12,228 nucleotides of DNA from CG03 sp034660675 (GTDB lineage Bacteria; CG03), in assembly GCA_034660675.1 (NCBI GenBank), contig JAYEJT010000100.1, forward strand, positions 1 through 12,228. Reading direction: 5' to 3'. The notes under the pieces are model-generated. The model was not told the DNA's origin and ran no database searches. It was given only the letters and a program-made list of their open reading frames with translations. Within the stretch, counting starts at the first letter, position 1, and every line of letters starts with the position of its first letter. A program made the translations under genes and the position numbers. Of this stretch, positions 6,658 to 12,228 are shown one piece after another.

Positions 6658-6674
6658 CTGAAAGCCTGGCACCA
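6646..6674 (-). repeat. Right inverted terminus of the RAYT element
   Basis: Reverse complement of 5735-5763 with one mismatch at 6667. It overlaps the end of the transposase gene (stop codon 6655-6657) and ends 2 bp before the stop of the convergent YchF-like gene, filling most of the 19-bp gap between the two stop codons. Confidence 0.85.
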
Positions 6675-6676
6675 TA

Positions 6677-7366
6677 TCAAATGTTGAATTTGATTTCTAT
6701 TATGTCGCCGTCTTCTATGATGTGATTTTTTTCAACAGTTTTCACAAGGCTTTTTTCTTTAGCCTCGTGCATATTAAAAACGCTCATCATGTCGTCAAAT
6801 CTCACCACATCCGCCCTTATGAAGCCGCGTGCGAGATCCGAATGTATTTTTCCGGCGCAGGTGACAGCATCCGAATTTTTTTCAACCGGCCACGCTTTGC
6901 ACTCATCTTTACCGGCTGTGTAGAAGAATATAATTTTCGCTTTTTTCAGGGCCTGTGAGATGAGCTCGTCGGGGGTGATTTCGCCGTCAATCAAGACGGT
7001 GGGTTTAAAAGTTAACGGGGCAAGGGCTTTTAAGATGGTTGTTTCATCTTCCGTGAATTCCATGTCACAGAGGACTTTTTCCTCTTCCATGGACGCAAGA
7101 CATTTTTCGGCGAGTTGTTTTTCGGCGGGAATTTCGCTTCTTTTCAGCCGACCTTCCATTTTGTCCATGTCCTGAATGAGGATATCAAGAATGTTTTCTT
7201 TTTTCACGGCAATGACATCCGAAGTCGCGGGATCGTCTTTTATAAATTCCGCGAAAAAGGGCGCTGTTTTTTTGGGTGCAAATTTTTCCGTGAGTTTGAC
7301 GAGGCGCGGGTCGCGGTACTTCACTTTTCCTTCGGGAAAGTCGCTATCGTTAAAATATATTTTCAT
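6677..7366 (-). CDS. YchF/OLA1-related protein lacking the GTPase core (TGS-like C-terminal domain)
   Basis: A 229-residue protein from the ATG at 7366. Its C-terminal domain (about 145-228) matches the YchF TGS-like domain: IIFFYTAGKDECKAWPV (145-161), GKIHSDLARGFIRADVVRFDD (172-192) and IIEDGDIIEIKFNI (216-229). A helical segment (about 52-105, LIQDMDKMEGRLKR) matches the YchF coiled region. Residues 13-41 (GKVKYRDPRLVKLTEKFAPKKTAPFFAEF) match the YchF stretch after its P-loop. The P-loop GxxxxGKS, the DxxG motif and the base-recognition motif are absent, and length is about 230 against about 360 for YchF. It therefore cannot bind nucleotide in the usual way. The remnant aligns on both sides of the lost core without a frameshift, suggesting a maintained paralog rather than a decaying gene. 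A TTG five codons upstream (7381) is in frame, but it would lie upstream of the -10 box, so the ATG is preferred. Role unknown; ribosome association by analogy with YchF is only a guess. Confidence 0.82.
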   Translation of the reverse strand: MKIYFNDSDFPEGKVKYRDPRLVKLTEKFAPKKTAPFFAEFIKDDPATSDVIAVKKENILDILIQDMDKMEGRLKRSEIPAEKQLAEKCLASMEEEKVLCDMEFTEDETTILKALAPLTFKPTVLIDGEITPDELISQALKKAKIIFFYTAGKDECKAWPVEKNSDAVTCAGKIHSDLARGFIRADVVRFDDMMSVFNMHEAKEKSLVKTVEKNHIIEDGDIIEIKFNI

Positions 7367-7372
7367 AGGCAG

Positions 7373-7401
7373 ATTATACAAAAAAAATTAAAGTGGGTAA
7401 A
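7373..7401 (-). promoter_or_regulatory. Predicted promoter of the YchF-like gene
   Basis: On the minus strand TTTACC (7401-7396) lies 17 bp upstream of a perfect TATAAT (7378-7373). Six bases separate the -10 from the ATG at 7366, predicting a leaderless mRNA. This also decides the start: the in-frame TTG at 7381 lies upstream of the -10. Confidence 0.6.
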
Positions 7402-7431
7402 CTTTAATTTTGCGCGGGAGATACGCGAAAA

Positions 7432-7460
7432 TTGTAATAAAGTGCTGATTAAGTTAAAAT
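7432..7460 (+). promoter_or_regulatory. Predicted promoter of the envelope operon
   Basis: TTGTAA (7432-7437), a 17-bp spacer and TAAAAT (7455-7460). The ATG is at 7475, 14 bases past the -10. AGAGG (7466-7470), four bases before the ATG, is a plausible ribosome-binding site that would lie at the very 5' end of the mRNA. The promoter diverges from that of the YchF-like gene at 7373-7401. Confidence 0.5.
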
Positions 7461-7474
7461 AACCCAGAGGATAA

Positions 7475-10400
7475 ATGAAAAAACCCTTTATCATTTTTTG
7501 CTTTGCCTTGTGCGGTGTTTTGCCTGTTTATGCTATGACGGTGAGCGAGGATTTTACAACTCACGCGCATAAAGACAGCATAGGTACGGACGCTGACTGG
7601 AACACGGAAGATTGCGTTCTCAGGCTTCCTTCAACGCAGTCCATGCTTCTTGTAAATGAAAGTTCCTCTGAAATGGTGCCCGTCAACGCGGAAGCGGGCT
7701 GGAGATTTGCCGTTACCACGCCGGGATGCATAATAGGCCTCGGCAGGTATTTTCCCGAGGCTGTCTCGGGCGACCAAACTCTTCATCTGTGGTCTGATGC
7801 CGGTACTTGTCTGGCTACTGCGCTGGTTTCCGGGACAACCGGCTGGTCCTGGGCGGAGATAGATCCGGTTGAGCTTTCCACTTCATCTTTTTACAGAGTA
7901 TCGGCCATTGTTTCTTCCTGCTGTGTTTTCGGGATTTCTATCCCATTTGAAAATGATTATATCAAACTCACTTCCGCCTGCGTTTCAGCGGCCGCTTCGG
8001 GGTTTCCGGACATATCAACCGGCGTTCTCGCGGGTGTGCCGGACATTCTGTTCAGGACTGATTATCAGACCTATGCTGAAGGCAGATCCACGGGTTATGA
8101 TTCAGGCACAGGCCGTGCGCGATATCTGTCTTATTCCTCAACTGAAAATCTCAATTCGGGAACAATAAATTATGAGTTCAGTTTTTCGTCAACCTCGATT
8201 ATATGGTACGGCTGGCTGACGGATATTAGTGATTATGTGTCTCACAAATACGTCCGGTGGCGAGCGGTGCTGACTTCATCAGACAGCACAAAAACGCCTG
8301 AACTGGTTTCTATCGCAATACACAGCAATTCTTTTCCTGAGCCTCCTGAAGCGGTTTTTCCCGCGGATATGTTTTACATCAATTATTCCAGTTCCAACCT
8401 GTCATGGAACGAAGCTTTTGACCCCGACAGTGAAGAGCATCTTTACCGTCTGCAGGTGGACAATAATAGTGTTTTTTCCTCGCCTGAAAAAGATATATCC
8501 GGCATTGATTCGCTCTTTTTACCGGTTAGCGGACTTGCTCAGGATAGGTGGTTTTGGAGAGTAAAAGCCAAGGATGATTACGGTGATGAGTCATACTGGA
8601 GTGAAACATACAGTTTTTTTGTTGATCTGTCGCTGCCCGAAAAAATAGCAAATCTTAACGGCGTGACGGGGGATGCTAACGGTGAAATAAAACTGTCGTG
8701 GACAAGCCCGGGTGACCCACCGTTTAATAATATTTCATCTTATGAAATTTTTTACGCCAGTTTTAGTTTTTCCGAATCTGATATTTCTTCGGTGGATTCC
8801 GTTCCGGGTCCCACTCCTCCGGCGTCGGCCGGGAATCTTGAAGTTTTTACGATGGCCGGTCTTTTAAACGACTCGGAATATTTTTTTGCCGTACAATCCT
8901 GTGATGCGGCGGGTAATGTGTCTCCACTGTCAAATGTTGCTCAGGAGATAACAAATGCGCACCCTTCTGTCAGCATAGTTTTCCCATCCACGGGTTCGAT
9001 GCTGACAGGGAATAATGATATTATCTGGCAACTGAATGATCCCAACCCCGGGGATACTTTGCATGATATACGTATTTTACTGTCTAAAGACGGCGGATTG
9101 AATTATGAACTTCTTCATGAACTCTCCGATGTGTCTGTTGACCGGTGGAATTGGGATACCGTTTTATCGGGCAACGGGGGGTATTTCAAACTCAAAATAG
9201 TTGTGTCAGACAGTAGGAATCTTACCGGAACAAGTTTGGAAACAGGAAACTTCAGCATAGATAATGCCGATAATCCGCCGACTGTTATGATAACTCAGCC
9301 TCTTGCCGGAACAGTGAACACAGGTTTGACTTTAATTGAATGGGATTTTGAAGACATTGACCCTTACGATGCGGTTTATTTTAATCTGTATATTTCTTCC
9401 AGCGCCGAAGCCGGACCCCGGCAGCTTGTGGCTGAAAATCTGTATTTTGCTGATGGACTACGGACGGGAAGCACTTCTTACATGCTTAATACTCTCAGTT
9501 TTCCGGATGGCGGCGATTATGAGATGATAGTTGAGGCCTCTGACGGTGTGCTAGTGTCGTCATCTGTGTCGGGGCGTTTCAGTATATGGAATGTTAATCA
9601 TCCACCCGGTGCTTTTTCTTTGCTGTCTCCCGCCGATGCGGGTACGGTTTCCAAGTTGACTCCTTCATTTTTGTGGCAGGGTAACGGCGATCCCGATGTG
9701 TTTAACGGTGATTTAATCAGTTATCATTTTTTTCTCTATTCTTCCACTTCTCCGGAAACGCTTGTTTATGAAATCACATCTATTTCCACAAACAGCTGCA
9801 CAATCAATGACACATCTATTCTTGCGGATTTCGCAACTTATTTCTGGAAAGTGAGAGCGGAGGATTTAAACAGCGAAACGCGGATGAGCAGCGAAATGTT
9901 TTCTTTTTATGTGACCTGGTCGCAAATAATATGCGGACCCGTCAGTGTTCAATCATCAGATTTACCGGCGAATTCCTATGTTGCAGTTGAAGAAGTTACC
10001 GATTCCACCTGTGCGGCTGCTGATGATAATGCCTTCGCTTCGCCTGTCATGAAACTTCCCGGTGGTTCAAATTATAAAATTGAATTGAGAAATTCTCTCA
10101 CCGGAAATCTGACCGATGCTTCCGGCTGCGATTTTAATCTGGCTTTCTCATATGAAGGGCTCGACGTTATTTCGCCGTCAACTCTGAAATTGTTTACTCT
10201 CGCTGATAATGATAACTGGGCGCTTGTGCCATCGCAGCAGATTGACGCGGAAAACACCAGAGTGACGGCGCAGGTTTCGGGTTTGTCTTATTTTAGGCTT
10301 TTGAGTTATGCCGCGCCCGCCGCGGCAGCGGGAGATGTTAAGAATTATCCTAATCCCTTTAATCCCTTAAAAGAGGATACGGAGATAGAGTGCGTTTTGA

Positions 10401-10633
10401 CAGAAGACTCGGTTTTGGAATTTGAAATTTACAGTCCTTATGGTGATCTTGTCATATCTTTCACCGCACAGGGGCAGGGGTCTCCGACAGGGGTGACGAA
10501 TATTGTCACATGGGACGGGAGGAACGGCAAAGGGGCTGTTGTGGCAAACGGCGTTTATATTTTGAATCTCACGGCCCATCTTTCTTCGGGGGGCGAACTT
10601 AGCCGCCGCAGACTCATAGGTGTTTTGAAATGA
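7475..10633 (+). CDS. Large secreted multi-FN3 protein with YPNPFNP-type (FlgD/T9SS-like) C-terminal domain
   Basis: A 1052-residue exported protein. Residues 1-20 form a signal peptide (MKKPFIIFCFALCGVLPVYA, cleavage likely after Ala20). Residues about 21-285 are an unrecognised beta-rich N-terminal region. About five Ig/fibronectin III-like modules follow at 287-384, 386-492, 497-597, 601-706 and 709-813. Clues are SNLSWNEAFDPDSEEHLYRLQVD, DRWFWRVKAKDDYGDESYWSE, SEYFFAVQSCDAAGNVSPLSN and ATYFWKVRAEDLNSET. A further domain (about 817-945) has the pattern SPSTLKLFTLADNDNWALVPS ... TRVTAQVSGLSYFRLL. The last 96 residues start at NYPNPFNP (957-964), with WDGRNGKGAVVANGVYILNL (1012-1031) and a basic end. 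This is the FlgD-like/type IX sorting-like domain found at the C-termini of secreted proteins in several phyla. It is the first gene of an envelope operon and overlaps the next by ATGA. No enzymatic motif is seen, so an adhesive or structural surface role is the best inference. Confidence 0.85.
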   Translation: MKKPFIIFCFALCGVLPVYAMTVSEDFTTHAHKDSIGTDADWNTEDCVLRLPSTQSMLLVNESSSEMVPVNAEAGWRFAVTTPGCIIGLGRYFPEAVSGDQTLHLWSDAGTCLATALVSGTTGWSWAEIDPVELSTSSFYRVSAIVSSCCVFGISIPFENDYIKLTSACVSAAASGFPDISTGVLAGVPDILFRTDYQTYAEGRSTGYDSGTGRARYLSYSSTENLNSGTINYEFSFSSTSIIWYGWLTDISDYVSHKYVRWRAVLTSSDSTKTPELVSIAIHSNSFPEPPEAVFPADMFYINYSSSNLSWNEAFDPDSEEHLYRLQVDNNSVFSSPEKDISGIDSLFLPVSGLAQDRWFWRVKAKDDYGDESYWSETYSFFVDLSLPEKIANLNGVTGDANGEIKLSWTSPGDPPFNNISSYEIFYASFSFSESDISSVDSVPGPTPPASAGNLEVFTMAGLLNDSEYFFAVQSCDAAGNVSPLSNVAQEITNAHPSVSIVFPSTGSMLTGNNDIIWQLNDPNPGDTLHDIRILLSKDGGLNYELLHELSDVSVDRWNWDTVLSGNGGYFKLKIVVSDSRNLTGTSLETGNFSIDNADNPPTVMITQPLAGTVNTGLTLIEWDFEDIDPYDAVYFNLYISSSAEAGPRQLVAENLYFADGLRTGSTSYMLNTLSFPDGGDYEMIVEASDGVLVSSSVSGRFSIWNVNHPPGAFSLLSPADAGTVSKLTPSFLWQGNGDPDVFNGDLISYHFFLYSSTSPETLVYEITSISTNSCTINDTSILADFATYFWKVRAEDLNSETRMSSEMFSFYVTWSQIICGPVSVQSSDLPANSYVAVEEVTDSTCAAADDNAFASPVMKLPGGSNYKIELRNSLTGNLTDASGCDFNLAFSYEGLDVISPSTLKLFTLADNDNWALVPSQQIDAENTRVTAQVSGLSYFRLLSYAAPAAAAGDVKNYPNPFNPLKEDTEIECVLTEDSVLEFEIYSPYGDLVISFTAQGQGSPTGVTNIVTWDGRNGKGAVVANGVYILNLTAHLSSGGELSRRRLIGVLK

Positions 10634-12087
10634 GAGCGTTTTTATTCACTGTCTGTTGTCTTGCCGCATCCGCAGTTTTTTTAGTAACCCGCGTTAATGC
10701 CTATTATTTCGGTACTGCTTCGGGAGGCCGTCCCGGCGATTATCTTCTTTCTCTTTCCGCTGATGCCGTACAGGCCGCGGCAGGGGGCAGCGGGTCATCT
10801 TTTAAAGGCAGTCTTTCGGGTGTGTATTTGAATCCCGCTTCTTTGTGTTATCTGGAAAGAGATGAGTTAACGGTTTTTTACAGGCCGTTATATGACGGTG
10901 GAAATTATTATTTTATTGGCGGTGGCCATAAATTCGGGCCTGTTTCCCGTCTTAAGAAAATCTCTTATATGGGTTTTTCCGCGGTGGGAACAGAGTCTGC
11001 TTTAGCGGAAAAAACCACTCTTTTAAGGGAAAGCGCGGGAAGTTTCAACAATCAGGAACAATCTTTTGTTTTGTCTTTCGCCTATCCCGTGAAGGACAAT
11101 CTTACCGTCGGAACCAATGTGAAAATGGTAACGCAGGCCATGGACGGTTACCGCGCGAGCGCTTTCGGCGCAGATGCGGGTATTATAGCTTTTTTAAAGA
11201 GAGTCAACCTTGCTTTTTCCGTTCAGAATGCGCTGCCTCCGTTATTAAAGTTAAAAGATAGTACGGAAAAATACCCGCGTAATCTGATTTTTGGAGCCAG
11301 TTCGGAATTTTACAGCGGAAAGATGAAACCTTCTCTGGACATGATTGTTTCCGGTTCCGGAAAAGCGAAAAGCCTGCTGTGGAAAACAGGTTGTTCATAT
11401 CTGATTTCTCCGGTTTTCTCACTGTCTGCGGGTTTGAACTATAAAGAGCTTACCGCAGGTTTCGGGATAAAAACAGATCCCTGTCTGATTAATTATGCTT
11501 TTGCGTTTCACAATCTAGGTATTAAGCACATGCTGAGCGTAAAAATGTATTTCAGCACCGTTGCTGCCGAGGAAGCGGGATTCTATTATGAGCAAAGAAA
11601 AAAACTTGAAACCCGCAGCGAGGAACTTCGAAAGGCAAAAAAGACATACGATAAACTGACAAACACGGCGATAGAATATTTTTTGAATGATAAATATGAC
11701 CTTGCCCGTTCGGAATTCAGGGAAATCGCTATGATAGAATCAGATGATGAAGAAGATATTGAGGCTCTTTTTAACATTGAGATGAAAATTGAGGAAAAAG
11801 CGCAGAAAAAAAAGGTTCAAACTTTGTTTATAGCGGCCCGGAAACAGTTACGTAAATCCAAGTTTGAAAAAAGCCTGAAAATCGTGAATGAAATTTTAAA
11901 CATAGAGCCCGCAAACAAAAGAGCTGTGCTGTTAAGGTACAAATGCCTTGCTTACAAGGCTCTTAACAATGGCGATTATTTTGAAGCGAAAAAGTTTTTG
12001 GAGGATGCTCTGACGGTGGATCCGGGGAATGCGGGTATTTCAAAATTGCTTCGGCGGCTGAGCAAGTTTATAAAAGAACATAAGTGA
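10630..12087 (+). CDS. PorV/PorQ-like outer-membrane beta-barrel fused to TPR region
   Basis: A 485-residue protein with a signal peptide (1-24, cleavage after VNA). Residues about 25-308 alternate polar and hydrophobic residues as in outer-membrane strands. The PorV/UPF0164-like opening is present: an early Gly/Ala-rich segment (SADAVQAAAGGSGSSFKGSL, 43-62) leading to GVYLNPASLCYL (64-75). The barrel closes with LSVKMYF (302-308), ending in an aromatic residue. A charged, probably coiled-coil stretch (315-345) follows, then TPR-like helix pairs to the C-terminus (TAIEYFLNDKYDLARSEFREIAMIE, 346-370; ARKQLRKSKFEKSLKIVNEILNIEPAN, 403-429; GDYFEAKKFLEDALTVDPGN, 448-467). The TPRs should lie in the periplasm. 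In Bacteroidota PorV handles type IX cargo bearing C-terminal domains. Here the neighbouring upstream gene encodes a protein with such a domain, so a role in its export or anchoring is plausible but unproven. Confidence 0.8.
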   Translation: MRAFLFTVCCLAASAVFLVTRVNAYYFGTASGGRPGDYLLSLSADAVQAAAGGSGSSFKGSLSGVYLNPASLCYLERDELTVFYRPLYDGGNYYFIGGGHKFGPVSRLKKISYMGFSAVGTESALAEKTTLLRESAGSFNNQEQSFVLSFAYPVKDNLTVGTNVKMVTQAMDGYRASAFGADAGIIAFLKRVNLAFSVQNALPPLLKLKDSTEKYPRNLIFGASSEFYSGKMKPSLDMIVSGSGKAKSLLWKTGCSYLISPVFSLSAGLNYKELTAGFGIKTDPCLINYAFAFHNLGIKHMLSVKMYFSTVAAEEAGFYYEQRKKLETRSEELRKAKKTYDKLTNTAIEYFLNDKYDLARSEFREIAMIESDDEEDIEALFNIEMKIEEKAQKKKVQTLFIAARKQLRKSKFEKSLKIVNEILNIEPANKRAVLLRYKCLAYKALNNGDYFEAKKFLEDALTVDPGNAGISKLLRRLSKFIKEHK

Positions 12088-12094
12088 ATAAAAA

Positions 12095-12100
12095 AAGGGG
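12095..12100 (+). promoter_or_regulatory. Shine-Dalgarno of the third envelope gene
   Basis: AAGGGG lies five bases before the ATG at 12106. It favours that start over the out-of-frame ATG at 12102. Clear Shine-Dalgarno sequences are scarce in this window and this one sits at an operon-internal gene. Confidence 0.6.
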
Positions 12101-12105
12101 GATGG

Positions 12106-12228
12106 ATGAAAAAAACATTAGCGGCTGTTATCTTTTTTACGGTAATTTCTAATCTTTCGGCGGCTCCGGCAAAGGAAATTTTCAACAAAGCTGTGGCAGA
12201 GTATATCCGGGGAAATAGGCCCGAAAGC
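12106..12228 (+). CDS. Exported protein, possibly TPR-containing, N-terminal part (runs off the window)
   Basis: Forty-one codons are open from the ATG at 12106 to the window end. Residues 1-20 form a signal peptide (MKKTLAAVIFFTVISNLSAA) with cleavage likely after Ala19 or Ala20; no lipobox cysteine is seen, so it is probably periplasmic rather than a lipoprotein. The start of the mature part (KEIFNKAVAEYIRGNRPES) has the spacing of a TPR first helix (F-x-x-A-x-x-x-Y-x-x-G-x). The gene begins 18 bp after the PorV-like gene and has its own Shine-Dalgarno, so it belongs to the same operon. It may extend the periplasmic TPR system of the preceding protein. Function cannot be set from so short a piece. 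Confidence 0.65.
   Translation, partial: MKKTLAAVIFFTVISNLSAAPAKEIFNKAVAEYIRGNRPES

Larger units (their letters stand above)
5735..6674 (+). mobile_element. RAYT-type (Y1/HUH) transposable element with 29-bp inverted termini
   Basis: The left end 5735-5763 and right end 6646-6674 are inverted repeats of 29 bp with one mismatch (G at 5742 against the base paired with T at 6667). They enclose one transposase gene with its own promoter, giving a compact unit of 940 bp. No target duplication is evident, as expected for single-strand HUH transposition. The left flank holds a tandem GGTACTG-GGTACTG (5723-5736) that runs into the terminus. The element fills the space between hydA and the YchF-like gene and ends 2 bp before the latter's stop codon, so neither neighbour is broken. 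Confidence 0.78.

Noticed and set aside
6677..7366. YchF-like gene as a pseudogene truncated by the neighbouring transposon
   Set aside because: The element touches only the 3' end beyond the stop codon, and the C-terminal domain is complete. The missing part is the internal GTPase core near the N-terminus, far from the insertion.
7115..7462. Plus-strand open frame of 115 codons opposite the YchF-like gene
   Set aside because: It is antisense to a protein with clear family motifs, has no ribosome-binding site or recognisable domain, and its composition (rich in Phe and Lys) reflects the gene on the other strand.

Overview
The window comes from an anaerobic, probably fermentative, Gram-negative bacterium. 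A complete trimeric [FeFe] hydrogenase operon shows the anaerobic lifestyle. A PorV/PorQ-like outer-membrane barrel and a large secreted fibronectin-III protein with a YPNPFNP-type C-terminal domain show an outer membrane. This combination is typical of uncultured lineages such as Elusimicrobiota, with Omnitrophota or a similar group as alternatives. The phylum assignment is an inference from gene content, since no rRNA or universal marker is present.

Layout from left to right. Positions 1-184 (minus) hold the N-terminal part of a second NuoE/HydC-like [2Fe-2S] protein, running off the edge. A ten-helix EamA/DMT-type transporter (275-1150, minus) follows. A 31-bp repeat (238-268) sits just past its stop codon. 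The divergent intergenic region 1151-1366 carries opposing sigma70-like promoters separated by an 88-bp inverted-repeat, MITE-like segment (1209-1296). Then comes hydC-hydB-hydA (1367-5702), three genes joined by 4-base ATGA overlaps. Together they encode a cytoplasmic NAD(H)/ferredoxin-linked [FeFe] hydrogenase with all H-cluster motifs intact.

Positions 5735-6674 are a self-contained insertion of about 940 bp. It carries a Y1/HUH (REP-associated) transposase fused to a DnaA domain IV-like DNA-binding tail, bounded by 29-bp inverted termini. The 31-bp repeat at 238-268 is an extra copy of the left terminus. On the minus strand at 6677-7366 is a YchF/OLA1 relative that has lost its GTPase core but keeps the helical and TGS-like domains.

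The right third (7475-12228, plus) is a cell-envelope operon. It encodes a 1052-residue secreted multi-FN3 protein with a sorting-like C-terminal domain, a PorV-like barrel fused to periplasmic TPRs, and the start of a third exported, possibly TPR-containing protein. The first two genes overlap by ATGA and the third follows after 18 bp, so they probably act together in surface display or secretion.

Six genes here that have their own upstream region (184-, 1150-, 1367+, 5797+, 7366-, 7475+) show -35/-10 boxes whose -10 lies only 5 to 14 bases before the start codon, and five of the six lack a Shine-Dalgarno. This suggests leaderless or nearly leaderless transcripts. Downstream genes in operons mostly start by ATGA overlap.
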